A stretch of 64,000 nucleotides of DNA. Origin: Pirellulales bacterium. Its GTDB lineage: Bacteria > Planctomycetota > Planctomycetia > Pirellulales > JACPPG01. The position numbers and the translations under genes were made by a program. How positions within the stretch are numbered: position 1 is the stretch's first letter; the number at the start of each line of letters is the position of its first letter. This document shows positions 37,209 to 49,235 of the stretch, in pieces. The stretch lies in the NCBI GenBank assembly GCA_036499395.1, contig DASYDW010000001.1, forward strand, positions 1-64,000, read 5' to 3'. The notes below the pieces were generated by a model. It had not been told where the DNA came from. It saw only the letters and a list, made by a program, of their open reading frames with translations, and did not search any database.

Positions 37209-38027
37209 ATGCGACGCCTGATTGGATTTACGACGTGGGCCATGCTGGCCGTTGTTCTGACCGCCGGAATCGCACAGGCCGAAGACTTCCATGTCGACAG
37301 CCGGGTCTACAAAGTCGGCGAAACCAAGCCGCTGATCGAAACGACCACGCTATTCTACAAGGGAGTGACGTACGACTTCCTCAAGGATCCGCAGGAAAAT
37401 CGCGATCCCGAGGTGACGATCTTCGACGCTCCACGCGAGCGGTTCGTAGTCCTCGACCCAGAACGTAAGATCACCACCGAAGTGAAGCTCAACGACGTGC
37501 AGGATTTCATCCGCAAAGTCCGGATCGAAGCGGCGGCCAGCCCGAATCCGTTGTTGAACTTCCTCTCGAATCCCACGTTCACCGAAAAGGAAACCGACGA
37601 GGGGGAGCTGGAGTTCACCAGCTCGTGGATGATCTATCGATTGAAGACCATCGCCGCAAAGTCGGACGAAGTCGCACGACAGTACGGCGATTTCTCGCAC
37701 TGGCACAGCCAATTAAACGTCATGATCAACCCGCAGACGCTGCCACCGTTTGGCCGGATGGCCGTCAGTGAGCAGTTGGAGCAGCGAAAGCTGCTGCCGA
37801 CGGACATCTACATGACGATTTCCCCCAAGGGACCGCAGCCCAAGCTGATTATTCGGGCCGAGCATCGCTTCCAGTACACCATGATCGAACGCGACCGGCA
37901 GATGGTCGATGAAGCGCAGCGGCAAATGAAGCTTTTCCGTCAGGTAACGCTGGCCGAATACAACGAACGCCTGAAAGAGGCCCCGGCCGACTCGAAGCAG
38001 GCCAAGGGAAAATCGACGAGGAAGTAG
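37209..38027 (+). CDS. Secreted protein of unknown function
   Basis: A 272-residue protein with a clear signal peptide (MRRLIGFTTWAMLAVVLTAGIAQAE), a GAGG site eight bases upstream of ATG 37209, and a mixed alpha/beta body. The N-terminal half is beta-rich (RVYKVGETKPLIETTTLFYKG, VTIFDAPRERFVVLDPERKITTEV); the C-terminal part is helical and charged, ending in a Lys-rich tail (KQAKGKSTRK). A LolA/outer-membrane carrier-like fold is possible for the first half, but I cannot show it. I do not recognise the family. It may be cotranscribed with nothing, since the next gene is 283 bases away. Confidence 0.7.
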   Translation: MRRLIGFTTWAMLAVVLTAGIAQAEDFHVDSRVYKVGETKPLIETTTLFYKGVTYDFLKDPQENRDPEVTIFDAPRERFVVLDPERKITTEVKLNDVQDFIRKVRIEAAASPNPLLNFLSNPTFTEKETDEGELEFTSSWMIYRLKTIAAKSDEVARQYGDFSHWHSQLNVMINPQTLPPFGRMAVSEQLEQRKLLPTDIYMTISPKGPQPKLIIRAEHRFQYTMIERDRQMVDEAQRQMKLFRQVTLAEYNERLKEAPADSKQAKGKSTRK

Positions 38028-38310
38028 CGTGCCTGTCGGTGCGCATCAGCCGGAGCACCGTCGCCCGGCACAGGCCTGGCCCTGGCTGGCCGGGAACTAA
38101 AGCATTTCGGCCCGGCCGCCTGAGGGTGTATTCTCGCAATTCGGGGTTCCCGCCCCGCCCGCCCGTCACTCCACGGCGGGGGCATCCTGGGCTCTGGCAT
38201 CGCCGTGTGGCGCAAGTTACGATGCGCGGGCGCCCTCTGGCTGACGCCCGGCGTGCGCTGGCCTGCCGTATCATGCCCCGCCCTGCCCTGATTTTCCGAG
38301 GAGTCTCGCG

Positions 38311-39276
38311 ATGCCTCTTTGCCGTCCGCTTTTCGTAATAGCCACCCTGCTGATCGCAACGACATCGCTAGTTGCGTCAGCATTTGCCGGTGACATCGCG
38401 GTCGAGAAGTTCGACGGGGGCGTACATGTCACGCTCGACGGCAAGCCATTCACCGATTACCTGATCCATAACGGTCCAAAGCCAATTCTGTGGCCGATCA
38501 TCGGTCCCGGTGGACACGAAATGACTCGCAACTACCCTATGAAAATGGTGCAAACCGAGAAGCGTGACCATCCGCATCATCGCTCGCTGTGGTTCACGCA
38601 TGGCAGCGTTAATGGTATCGACTTCTGGAGCGAAACGCCCGCCACCGGTAAGCAGATCCATCGAGATTTCTTGAAGTGCGAGGCCGCGGATGGCAAGGCC
38701 ACGATAAGTACCTCGAACGACTGGGTCAGCTATGACGGCAAGAAACAACTCGAGGACATCCGCACGGTTACCCTCAGCGGTGACGCCGATCGTCGCGTGA
38801 TCGATTTCGACATTACGCTCAAGGCCAGCGAGGGCCCTGTTCGCTTTGGCGATACCAAAGAAGGGACGATGGGGTTGCGGGTTCCGACGGCACTCGACGC
38901 CCGGCAACTCGGTACGCGCGGCGAAATCGTCAATAGTGAAGGCATCAAGGACGCCAAGACCTGGGGTAAACAAGCGCCGTGGGTCGACTATCACGGTGTC
39001 ATCGACGGCGATCCGGTCGGCATCGCGATCTTGAATCATCCCAGCAGCTTCCGTTTCCCCACGTACTGGCACGTACGCGACTACGGCCTGTTCGCGGCAA
39101 ACCCCTTCGGCCTGCACGATTTTCACGGCTCGAAGGATGAGAAAGAGGGAGAATTCACGCTGCCGCAAGGGGAATCGATCACCCTGCGTTATCGCTTCCT
39201 GTTCCATCGCGGCAACGAGAGCGATGGTGGTGTCGCCAAGGCCTTTGAAGCCTATTCGCAAGAGGCGCGGCCGTAA
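38311..39276 (+). CDS. PmoA-like (DUF6807) secreted protein
   Basis: A 321-residue protein with signal peptide (cleavage near AFAG) and a GAGGAG site before ATG 38311. The block DHPHHRSLWFTHGSVNGIDFWSE is the mark of the planctomycete family annotated as PmoA or DUF6807, with several conserved His, and VRDYGLFAANPFGLHDF and TLRYRFLFHRG are its other typical blocks. The name PmoA comes from an early annotation; there is no evidence for methane oxidation. The fold is thought to be a beta-sandwich, possibly sugar-binding. A perfect inverted repeat lies 71 bases after the stop. Confidence 0.85.
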   Translation: MPLCRPLFVIATLLIATTSLVASAFAGDIAVEKFDGGVHVTLDGKPFTDYLIHNGPKPILWPIIGPGGHEMTRNYPMKMVQTEKRDHPHHRSLWFTHGSVNGIDFWSETPATGKQIHRDFLKCEAADGKATISTSNDWVSYDGKKQLEDIRTVTLSGDADRRVIDFDITLKASEGPVRFGDTKEGTMGLRVPTALDARQLGTRGEIVNSEGIKDAKTWGKQAPWVDYHGVIDGDPVGIAILNHPSSFRFPTYWHVRDYGLFAANPFGLHDFHGSKDEKEGEFTLPQGESITLRYRFLFHRGNESDGGVAKAFEAYSQEARP

Positions 39277-39620
39277 CCAATAACGGCGAACGTCAACCGT
39301 CACGCATTTCCGTGCCACCGCATGCTCGTATGCACGCGCCGTGTTACGAAATGCGTGCCCATGCACCGCATTTCGCTGTGCCCGCAATCCTTATGTGTTC
39401 TTGATGAGGGGAAGCTGGCACGTGCTCTTTTGCGCCGCGGCACCTATAGGATTCGATAAAGTGGTCACATTCTGTCCAAATCGCGCATAACTCCCAAAGA
39501 ATGAACACCCTATTTTGCCGATAGCAATATCTGTCACCAAGTCTGCCAACCTACCAGACCGCGTCGTCCATCCCGTTTTGTCCAGATGGCCAACGCCGAG
39601 CTAGGAGCACATAACCAATC
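39277..39620. other. Gap with an inverted repeat
   Basis: No gene is visible in these 344 bases. CGAAATGCG (39347-39355) and CGCATTTCG (39367-39375) form a perfect 9-bp inverted repeat with an 11-base loop; no T-run follows, so termination is not assured. An extra CGCATTTC lies at 39303-39310. The right half is poorer in GC. Confidence 0.55.
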
Positions 39621-39917
39621 ATGGCGTGTACCGCACCGCGGATCGACACGTTAGACGACTTACGAAGATTTGTCAGCCAAACCATTTGCGATCACGAACA
39701 ACTTGAAGCAGACGCCTATGTGATGACAGAGCTGGTACTGACGAAGTCGGGTTTGCCATGCGGCCGTTACTACTGCCTGCATGGTCCCCGGGCGACGAAG
39801 TACTCCGCAATTTGGGTTAGCGACCGCAATACCGTGCTGTTCTACGACTCCACGGGCGAGCGATTTTTGAAGGCCGAACTTGAAGAGGCTCACCGCCTCG
39901 AACTTTCGGCCGCTTAG
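39621..39917 (+). CDS. Small conserved-type protein before csrA
   Basis: A 98-residue soluble protein, MACTAPRIDTLDDLRRFVSQTIC at the start. It has a helix-rich N-terminus, a centre SGLPCGRYYCLHGPRATKYSAIWVSDRNTVLFYDSTGERF that looks like a compact beta sheet, and a final acidic helix. I do not recognise a named family. An AGGAG lies 13 bases before the ATG, farther than usual. The gene stands 178 bases upstream of csrA on the same strand, but csrA has its own promoter between them, so a functional tie is only a guess. Confidence 0.65.
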   Translation: MACTAPRIDTLDDLRRFVSQTICDHEQLEADAYVMTELVLTKSGLPCGRYYCLHGPRATKYSAIWVSDRNTVLFYDSTGERFLKAELEEAHRLELSAA

Positions 39918-40031
39918 GCAGTTGCGTGCGTCTGTTTGCCGAAAGCCCTGAGGCGAGGAGGCCCCTGGCTGTAAGCGACATCCGCGCCATTCGATTCCTT
40001 GAAAATCGACGGCGCGTCACGATCGGCGGCA

Positions 40032-40058
40032 TTGACATGCCACGCCGGTTATTATACA
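40032..40058 (+). promoter_or_regulatory. Predicted csrA promoter
   Basis: TTGACA (40032-40037) and TATACA (40053-40058) are 15 bases apart; TACATA at 40055-40060 would give the ideal 17. Transcription would begin ~30 bases before the csrA start. Confidence 0.55.
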
Positions 40059-40095
40059 TACGTACACCATCATCACCGACACGGAGGTTGTCGCC

Positions 40096-40299
40096 ATGCT
40101 CGTCCTGTCGCGCCGCGAAAATGAACGCATAAAACTTGGAGACTCGATCGTCGTCACGGTCGTGCGAGTCAGCCGAGATAAAGTCCGCCTTGGCATCGAG
40201 GCCCCCGCCGATATGTTGGTTCTCCGCGAGGAACTAGAGACGGCGGCGAATGCTGCGTTAAAAGCAAGCGACGAGAAAATCGAAGGCGCGAGTTGTTAA
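40096..40299 (+). CDS. csrA: Carbon storage regulator CsrA
   Basis: A 67-residue RNA-binding dimer that binds GGA-containing hairpins, often over ribosome sites, and changes translation and mRNA stability. MLVLSRRENERIKLGDSIVVTVV and KVRLGIEAPADMLVLREEL are the family marks, including Arg near residue 6-7 and the GIEAP strand that contact RNA. It has a good site, GGAGG, eight bases before ATG 40096; because that site contains GGA it could allow self-regulation. A promoter lies just upstream and a strong terminator downstream, so it is monocistronic. The C-terminal helix (AANAALKASDEKIEGASC) is variable in this family. Confidence 0.96.
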   Translation: MLVLSRRENERIKLGDSIVVTVVRVSRDKVRLGIEAPADMLVLREELETAANAALKASDEKIEGASC

Positions 40300-40411
40300 A
40301 GCTCACTTTAGGTCCGCACGATTTGCCGCATTCTGCCGAAATGCCGGCGAATTCCGCTTAAACCTGATGTGATCCTTCACCTGTGTGAATACAGGCAGCG
40401 CCTTTTAAACT

Positions 40412-40449
40412 AAAGCCGGGCCGCAGTTTTCTGCGGCCCGGCTTTTTTT
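40412..40449 (+). terminator. Strong Rho-independent terminator after csrA
   Basis: AAAGCCGGGCCGCAG (40412-40426), a TTTT loop, then CTGCGGCCCGGCTTT (40431-40445) form a perfect 15-bp stem that runs into a T-run (40443-40449). It lies 113 bases after the csrA stop. Confidence 0.9.
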
Positions 40450-40641
40450 ATTTTACGCGCACTCCCCTGCGTACAGAGCTGTCCGGTCGCTCACCGCTCG
40501 ACTATCTAGCTCAGGCGGATTCTGGCTCTCGCGCTTTCTCTCCATGCGAGTTTTTGTTTGGGGGCGTTACTCGCGTTTCCAAATAATCACCTCATGAACG
40601 CATCATCAAATCTACATATTTTCATATTTTGGCCCAAATCG

Positions 40642-40671
40642 TTGACAACTGGACGATCGCTCTGCTACGCT
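40642..40671 (+). promoter_or_regulatory. Predicted promoter of the four-gene DUF1501 operon
   Basis: TTGACA (40642-40647) and TACGCT (40666-40671) are 18 bases apart. Upstream, an A/T-rich patch (40575-40640) could serve as an UP element. The ~205-base leader to ATG 40882 holds no gene that I can support. Confidence 0.55.
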
Positions 40672-40881
40672 TTTTGCGGGGAAATGCCCATTGCTGGCAC
40701 GCCCCCGCAGCCCACCGCCTGGATGCCCGGCTCGCCTTTTGCACACCTGCGACCGGTCTCAGGCTTGTCACACCTGATTGAGTCAAAAAACGAGCGAATC
40801 GCCCTGCGGTTCAGAGAGAGGTCGATCGGATGCGACCTTGCTGGCCGTCCTGGGACCACGGATTTTCTAGGAGATCACTCG

Positions 40882-42180
40882 ATGTTTAGACTTCGCACTG
40901 GTCGTCGTGGATTCCTTGCCGTCGGCGCTGCCGGAATGGGCTTGTCCTTGCCCGGACTGCTCCGCGTCCGACAAGCTCAAGCCGAGCAGAAGAACTACGA
41001 GCACATCTCGGCGAAAGCCCAGAGCGTGATTCACATCTTCTTGCCCGGCGGAATGGCGCATCAGGAATCGTTCGATCCGAAGCCCTATGCACCGATCGAA
41101 TACCGCGGCGAACTAAGCTCAGTCGCGACGAAAATCCCCGGGCATCATTTTTCGGAATCGCTGCCGAAGACGGCCGAGATCGCCGACAAGATCACCGTCA
41201 TCCGCTCGATGACCCACGGCGAAGCCGCCCACGAGCGTGGCACGCACAACATGTTCACCGGCTACAAGCCCTCGCCGGCGCTGGTCTTCCCCAGCATGGG
41301 CAGCGTGGTCAGCCACGAATACGGTCCTCGCAATAACCTACCTCCTTACGTCTGCATTCCCAATCAGCTCAACGAATTCGCGGGGACCGGCTATCTGAGT
41401 TCGTCGTATGCTCCCTTCGGATTAGGATCCGATCCCGCCGTGAAGGGCTTTCAGGTTCGCGATCTGAACATGGCCGGCGGCGTTGACGAGATTCGCTTCG
41501 ATCGTCGCAAGTCGGCGTTGGCCGCCGTGAACGACTACTTCCATGCGAAGGAGAAGTCCGACGCCATCACGGCCATGGACACGTTCTACGATCGGGCCTA
41601 CAGCTTGATTAGTTCCAAAGAAGCCCGCGAGGCGTTCAACATCGATGCCGAACCGGATGCCATCCGCGACGAATATGGCCGCCACGAGGCGGGCCAACGG
41701 ATGTTGATGGCCCGCCGTCTGGTCACGGCCGGCGTGCGGTTCGTCGCGTTGACCTATTCCGGCTGGGACATGCACAACGGCATTGCCGCCGGCATGCGAG
41801 GTGCCTTGCCAGGCTTCGATCAGGGCTTCTCGACGCTTGTCCGCGACCTCGACCGGATGGGGAAGCTGGACGACACCTTGATCATGGTTTCGACCGAATT
41901 CGGCCGCACGCCGAAAATCAATGCCAACGCCGGACGCGACCACTGGCCCAAGGTGTTCAGCGTTGTGCTCGCAGGCGGTGGCGTTAAACGGGGAACGATC
42001 TACGGTTCTTCGAATGCCGTGGCCAGCGAGCCCGAGGACGACCCGATCGAGCCGCCAGATTTGGCGACCACGATCTATCATCAGTTGGGAATCGTGGCCG
42101 ACAAAGAGCTCATGGCCCCCGGAAATCGTCCGATCGAAATCGTCGACGGCGGCCAGGTGCGCAAGGAACTGCTGGCTTAG
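40882..42180 (+). CDS. DUF1501 secreted protein, operon gene 1
   Basis: I use ATG 40882, with AGGAG upstream (432 residues); the longer frame to 40558 spans the promoter and leader. The N-terminus has a twin-arginine-like signal (RTGRRGFLAVGAAGMGLSLPGLL). The body has the DUF1501 blocks: IFLPGGMAHQESFDPK, TVIRSMTHGEAAHERGTHNMFTGY, STEFGRTPKINANAGRDHWP and TIYHQLGI near the end. DUF1501 is an alkaline-phosphatase-like fold seen mainly in planctomycetes, usually encoded next to DUF1549/DUF1553 proteins; the substrate is unknown. It starts a four-gene unit with PPC, DUF1549/1553 and cytochrome/WD40 products. Confidence 0.9.
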   Translation: MFRLRTGRRGFLAVGAAGMGLSLPGLLRVRQAQAEQKNYEHISAKAQSVIHIFLPGGMAHQESFDPKPYAPIEYRGELSSVATKIPGHHFSESLPKTAEIADKITVIRSMTHGEAAHERGTHNMFTGYKPSPALVFPSMGSVVSHEYGPRNNLPPYVCIPNQLNEFAGTGYLSSSYAPFGLGSDPAVKGFQVRDLNMAGGVDEIRFDRRKSALAAVNDYFHAKEKSDAITAMDTFYDRAYSLISSKEAREAFNIDAEPDAIRDEYGRHEAGQRMLMARRLVTAGVRFVALTYSGWDMHNGIAAGMRGALPGFDQGFSTLVRDLDRMGKLDDTLIMVSTEFGRTPKINANAGRDHWPKVFSVVLAGGGVKRGTIYGSSNAVASEPEDDPIEPPDLATTIYHQLGIVADKELMAPGNRPIEIVDGGQVRKELLA

Positions 42181-42288
42181 TTCACAGGCGATTCACGCAG
42201 GCGGTTCTGCAGTGCTGAAGGCAGGCGCTGCGGAAGTCCATGCCTGATCGGGACCGGTCTCGCTCATACTCGTCAGAAGGTGCAAAAC

Positions 42289-44811
42289 ATGCGCAGTAGC
42301 ATGACTCTGGTGCGATCACTCGCGAAATGCGGCGCGATGATCTTAATCGGCACAACAATCCTGGGCTCAATGGCGAAGGGCGCCAGCCCCAGCGTCGGAT
42401 CAATCACGCCCGTCGGCGCCCAGCGCGGTGTTGAAACAGAAGTCAGTTTCAACGGTGCCCGCCTGGCTGACGCTCAAGAGATTCTCTTCTACTCGCCCGG
42501 TATCGAGGTAAAGAGCCTGGAGGCCGTGGACAACGCCGTGAAGGTGAAGCTCGCGATAGCTCCAGATTGCCGGATAGGGCAGCATGCTATGCGCGTTCGC
42601 ACGGCCAGTGGCACAAGCGAATTACGAACTTTTTACGTCGGCGCCCTGCCCGAGGCGAAGGAAGCCGAGCCGAACAGTGACTTCGCCCAGCCGCAGAAGA
42701 TTGAACTTGGCACCACAGTTAATGGAGTCGTTGAAAACGAGGACGTCGACTATTTCGTAGTCGAAGCGAAAAAGGGCGAACGTATTACGGCCGAAATCGA
42801 GGGCATCCGCCTCGGTTACACGTTCTTCGATCCCTATGTCGCGATCATCGACAAGCAGCGCTTCGAGTTGGCAAATTCCGACGACGCTGCCCTGGTCTGG
42901 CAAGATGGCGTCGCGGCCGTAGTCGCACCCGAAGATGGTGCATACATCATTCAGGTTCGCGAAACGGCCTACGGCGGCAACGGCTCGTGCATGTATCGGT
43001 TGCACGTGGGTCGGTTCCCGCGCCCTCGAGCGACGATTCCCGCCGGGGGCAAATACGGTGAAACCGTCGACGTCCGCTATCTGGGTGACGTGGCGGGCGA
43101 ACGGACGCAACAACTGATTTTGCCCGCGGGACCCACTCAAAAGTTCGGCTTCTTTGCCCAGGATGAACAAGGCATCTCCCCGTCGCCGAATGTGTTCCGT
43201 CTCGGCGATCTGACAAACAAGCTCGAAGCCGAGCCGAACAACGACCCTGCGACGGCCACCGTCTGCGAAGCTCCCATGGCCTTGGCGGGCGTGATCTCGC
43301 AGCCCGGCGACGTTGATTGCTTTAAGTTCACGGCCAAAAAGGGACAGCAGTTCGACGTGCGCGTCTTGGCACGTGGCATTCGCTCGCCACTTGATCCGGT
43401 GCTGAACATCAATCGCATTGGCGGGGCGGGCGTGGCCGGCAACGACGACAGTGGCGGACCCGACAGTTACCTTCGCCTGGCCGTCCCCGAGGACGACGAG
43501 TACGTGCTTTACGTCCAGGATCACCTGAAGAAGGGGGGCGTCGACTATGCCTATCGTGTCGAGATCACTCCGGTCAAGCCACGGCTGGTGATGGGCCTGC
43601 CCGAGCGCTCGCAGTTTGTCGACATCACGATCGACGTGCCGCAGGGCAACCGGACGGCCGCGTTGGTAAGTGCCTCGCGTGCTGACTTCGGAGGCAACCT
43701 GGTCGTCGACGTAAAGGATCTACCGCCGGGCGTGACCATTCAAACCGACACGATGCCGGCCAATCAAACGATCGTGCCCGTTCTATTCACCGCTGCGGCG
43801 GACGCGCCTTTGGCCGGTCGCCTGGCTGATGTCGTTGGCAAGCATGAAGACCCGAACCAGAACATCGAGGGGCATCTCGAGCAAACGACCTCGATGGTCC
43901 GTGGCCAGAACAACATTAACGTCTGGACACATTCCGCAGAAAGAATGGCCGTCTCACTGACGCAGGCCGTCCCTTACTCGATCGAGATCATCCAGCCCAA
44001 GGTGCCGATCGTCCGCGACGGCTCGATGGATCTGAAGATCAAAGCGACGCGCAAGGAAGGTTTCACCACGCCGATCACGATCGCGATGCTCTATAACCCG
44101 CCCGGCATCGGCTCGCCCAGCTCGGTCGCGATTCCCGAAGGAAAAGACGAGGTCATTCTGCCTCTGACGGCGAACAGTGGCGCCGAAGTGCGTAACTGGA
44201 AGATTGCCGTCCTCGCGTCGTCCCAGGTCGGCAACGGGACCGTGCAGGTTTCCTCGCAATTGGCCGATCTGGAAATCGCCGAACCGTTCGTCGCTCTCGC
44301 CTACACGGCCGCGGCCGTTGAAAAAGGGAAAGAAACCGACGTCGTGATCGCAGTCACGAAGAACAAGGACTTCGACGGCAGCGCAAAGGTCGAATTGCTG
44401 GGCTTGCCGAACGAAGTTACCTCGGTGCCGGGCGAGATCAACAAGGACGCAAAAGAACTGTTGTTCCACGTCAAGACAACGGGCAATTCGCCGGCCGGCA
44501 AACACAAGACGTTGCTCTCGCGTGTAACGATCGTCGCTCAAGGCGAACCGATCACGCACATGATCGGCGGCGGCGAGCTCCGCGTTGACGAACCGTTGCC
44601 CCCCAAAGCGAACGAGCCAGCAGTTGCTGCAGCGGCCCCGATGCCGATGCCGGCAGCTGATAAGCCCTCCGAAAAGCGATTGACCCGCTTAGAGCAATTG
44701 CGTCTGGATCGTCAAAAGGCCAAAGAAGCCGCAAAGCAACAAGCCACTGGCGCAGCCGAGGCGGCTAAGCCGGCCGAAGCCACCGCAACGGACGCCAAGC
44801 CTGCCGGATAA
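42289..44811 (+). CDS. Secreted PPC-domain protein, operon gene 2
   Basis: ATG 42289 with AAGG upstream gives 840 residues. After a signal peptide (ending ...MAKGAS) comes an Ig/TIG-like domain (PSVGSITPVGAQRGVETEVSF), then two bacterial pre-peptidase C-terminal (PPC) domains, each opened by EAEPNxDxxxA (EAEPNSDFAQ and EAEPNNDPAT) and containing DVDYFVVEAKKGERI or DVDCFKFTAKKGQQF. Further beta-sandwich repeats follow to ~residue 770, then a Pro/Ala-rich linker and a charged helix (RLEQLRLDRQKAKEAAKQQ). No catalytic motif is visible. It probably acts as a binding or scaffold part for the DUF1501/DUF1549 partners in the periplasm. Confidence 0.85.
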   Translation: MRSSMTLVRSLAKCGAMILIGTTILGSMAKGASPSVGSITPVGAQRGVETEVSFNGARLADAQEILFYSPGIEVKSLEAVDNAVKVKLAIAPDCRIGQHAMRVRTASGTSELRTFYVGALPEAKEAEPNSDFAQPQKIELGTTVNGVVENEDVDYFVVEAKKGERITAEIEGIRLGYTFFDPYVAIIDKQRFELANSDDAALVWQDGVAAVVAPEDGAYIIQVRETAYGGNGSCMYRLHVGRFPRPRATIPAGGKYGETVDVRYLGDVAGERTQQLILPAGPTQKFGFFAQDEQGISPSPNVFRLGDLTNKLEAEPNNDPATATVCEAPMALAGVISQPGDVDCFKFTAKKGQQFDVRVLARGIRSPLDPVLNINRIGGAGVAGNDDSGGPDSYLRLAVPEDDEYVLYVQDHLKKGGVDYAYRVEITPVKPRLVMGLPERSQFVDITIDVPQGNRTAALVSASRADFGGNLVVDVKDLPPGVTIQTDTMPANQTIVPVLFTAAADAPLAGRLADVVGKHEDPNQNIEGHLEQTTSMVRGQNNINVWTHSAERMAVSLTQAVPYSIEIIQPKVPIVRDGSMDLKIKATRKEGFTTPITIAMLYNPPGIGSPSSVAIPEGKDEVILPLTANSGAEVRNWKIAVLASSQVGNGTVQVSSQLADLEIAEPFVALAYTAAAVEKGKETDVVIAVTKNKDFDGSAKVELLGLPNEVTSVPGEINKDAKELLFHVKTTGNSPAGKHKTLLSRVTIVAQGEPITHMIGGGELRVDEPLPPKANEPAVAAAAPMPMPAADKPSEKRLTRLEQLRLDRQKAKEAAKQQATGAAEAAKPAEATATDAKPAG

Positions 44812-44890
44812 CTGATCTGGCACGCCGGCACAGTCCTAATTGTGATTCGAAATCGAAAGCGTTTGCAGGATGCCCCGCAGGAGACCGATC

Positions 44891-47353
<2,463 letters not shown>

Positions 47354-47372
47354 ACATCGAGCGTTCTCGATC

Positions 47373-49145
47373 ATGTCGCTGATTTCCAGGCATTCTGCAC
47401 ATTGGTTCATCCTCGCTATCGCGATGGCCGTTGTCCTTTCGCTGACGCCGCACTCCGCTTTCGCCGAAGAGGCCAAGCCGGACGACAAGGCACAGGCCAA
47501 GGTCACCTACGAAGAGCATGTGCAAGCGATTTTTCGTCAGCACTGCTTTACGTGCCACGGTCCCGATACGGCCAAGAGCGACCTTCGGCTGGACAATTAC
47601 GCCGCCATGATGCGCGGCGGGGCCAGCGGCGCCGTGATTGAGCCGGGGGACGCCGATAGCTCTCGATTGTGGAAGCTCGTCGCGCACGAAGAAACGCCCG
47701 AGATGCCACCAAAGCAGGACAAACTGCCCGAGGCAACGCTCGCCACGTTGAAGCAATGGATCACGCTGGGCGCACTCGAAAAGGCCGGCTCGACCGCCAA
47801 GGTGAAAGCGAAGCCCAAGATCGAAATGAAGGCAACCGCCGGCGCCGGCAAGCCCGAGGGGCCGCCGCCGATGCCCGAGGGCTTGTCCAAGCAGCCGTCG
47901 ATTTATACCGCCCGCCCGTCAGCCGTGACGGCGCTGGCCTCAAGTCCCTGGGCTCCGCTGATTGCCGTCGCGGGGCAAAAGCAAATCGTGCTGTACAACA
48001 CGGACACGGCCCAACTACTGGGCGTGCTCCCCTTCCCGGAGGGGATGCCGCAGGTGCTCCGCTTCAGCCGCTCGGGCACGGTGCTCTTGGCCGGAGGCGG
48101 CCGCGACGGGCAGTCAGGCCGGGTCGTGCTGTTCGACGTGAAATCGGGCCAACGTATCACCGAGATCGGTGACGAGTTGGACACTGTATTGGCCGCCGAC
48201 ATCAATGACGACCACACGCAAGTCGCCCTCGGCGGTCCGCGCCGGGTGGTAAAGATTTTCAACGTGGCCGACGGCGCCCAGCTGCACGAAATTCGCAAGC
48301 ATACCGAATGGATCACGGCCATCGAGTACAGCCCAGACGGCGTGCTGCTGACCACGGCCGACCGCAACGGCGGCATGTTCGTGTGGGAGGCCGACACGGC
48401 GCGCGAGTATCAAAACCTGAAGGGGCACACGGCCGCGATCAGCGGAGTCAGTTGGCGGATCGACGGCAATATTTTGGCCAGCACCAGCGAGGATGGCACG
48501 CTGAAGTTGTGGGAGATGGAGCAAGGACAGCAGGTCAAGAACTGGAACGCGCACCCGGGCGGTAGCCTATCCGTGAACTTTGCCATGGATGGCCGACTGG
48601 TCTCGTGCGGCCGCGACAAGACGACCAAGATCTGGGATCAAAACGGCGCTCAGCAGCGCGCGCTAGAGGCCTTTGGCGACATCGCCCTGCGTGCGGTCTT
48701 CACTCACGACGGCGGCCGCATTGCGGCCGGAGACTGGACAGGTGAAATTCGCCTGTGGAACGCGGCCGATGGGGCACTGGTGAATCGGCTCGCCAGCAAT
48801 CCGCCTACACTGGCGATGGCGGCAGACGCCGAGGCGGCTCGGGCCGCGGCCACAAAGGCTGCCGCCGAAAGCGCAAACGCCGAGTTGGCTAACGCACAAA
48901 AGGCAGCCGACGAGAAGGTTGCCGCGGCCACGGCGGTGGCAGATCGACTGAAAGCTGTGCAAGCCGAGCTGGAAAAGGTGACGGCCGACAAGGCTGCCGC
49001 CGATAAGTCGTTGGCCGAAAAAATGGCCGCCGCCAAAGTGGCAGCTGACGCTGCCGCGGCAGCCGCGAGTGCCGCCGCCAAGGCCGCGGAAGAGAAAGCC
49101 GCCTTCGACAAAACGCAGACGGCCCAGGCAAGCGCTTCGAAGTAG
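47373..49145 (+). CDS. Planctomycete cytochrome c / WD40 protein, operon gene 4
   Basis: A 590-residue exported protein. A signal peptide (cleavage near AFAE) precedes a planctomycete-type cytochrome c domain with haem site CFTCH (58-62) and the block LRLDNYAAMMRGGASGAVIEPGDADSSRLWKLV; MPP near residue 110 may give the axial Met. Then comes a WD40 propeller (residues ~175-470) with GHTAAISGVSW- and KLWEME-type repeats. The last ~110 residues are an Ala/Lys/Glu-rich coiled coil (AEKMAAAKVAADAAAAAASAAAK). It starts 19 bases after the DUF1553 gene and closes the operon. Haem c attachment is expected from CxxCH; electron-transfer partners are unknown. Confidence 0.9.
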   Translation: MSLISRHSAHWFILAIAMAVVLSLTPHSAFAEEAKPDDKAQAKVTYEEHVQAIFRQHCFTCHGPDTAKSDLRLDNYAAMMRGGASGAVIEPGDADSSRLWKLVAHEETPEMPPKQDKLPEATLATLKQWITLGALEKAGSTAKVKAKPKIEMKATAGAGKPEGPPPMPEGLSKQPSIYTARPSAVTALASSPWAPLIAVAGQKQIVLYNTDTAQLLGVLPFPEGMPQVLRFSRSGTVLLAGGGRDGQSGRVVLFDVKSGQRITEIGDELDTVLAADINDDHTQVALGGPRRVVKIFNVADGAQLHEIRKHTEWITAIEYSPDGVLLTTADRNGGMFVWEADTAREYQNLKGHTAAISGVSWRIDGNILASTSEDGTLKLWEMEQGQQVKNWNAHPGGSLSVNFAMDGRLVSCGRDKTTKIWDQNGAQQRALEAFGDIALRAVFTHDGGRIAAGDWTGEIRLWNAADGALVNRLASNPPTLAMAADAEAARAAATKAAAESANAELANAQKAADEKVAAATAVADRLKAVQAELEKVTADKAAADKSLAEKMAAAKVAADAAAAAASAAAKAAEEKAAFDKTQTAQASASK

Positions 49146-49235
49146 CGCAGGCTGGGCCGTTTCTTAAGTCGTCGTCATGAATGGCTTGGGTGCGCACCAG
49201 TGGCGTTGGCGTTCCTCAAGCAATTCGCGAGGAAA

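Noticed and set aside
39347-39375. Terminator after the PmoA-like gene
   Set aside because: The inverted repeat is perfect but no T-run follows, so I list it only as an inverted repeat within the gap.
42622-43524. Open frame of 300 residues on the minus strand
   Set aside because: Antisense to the PPC-domain gene; no family pattern.
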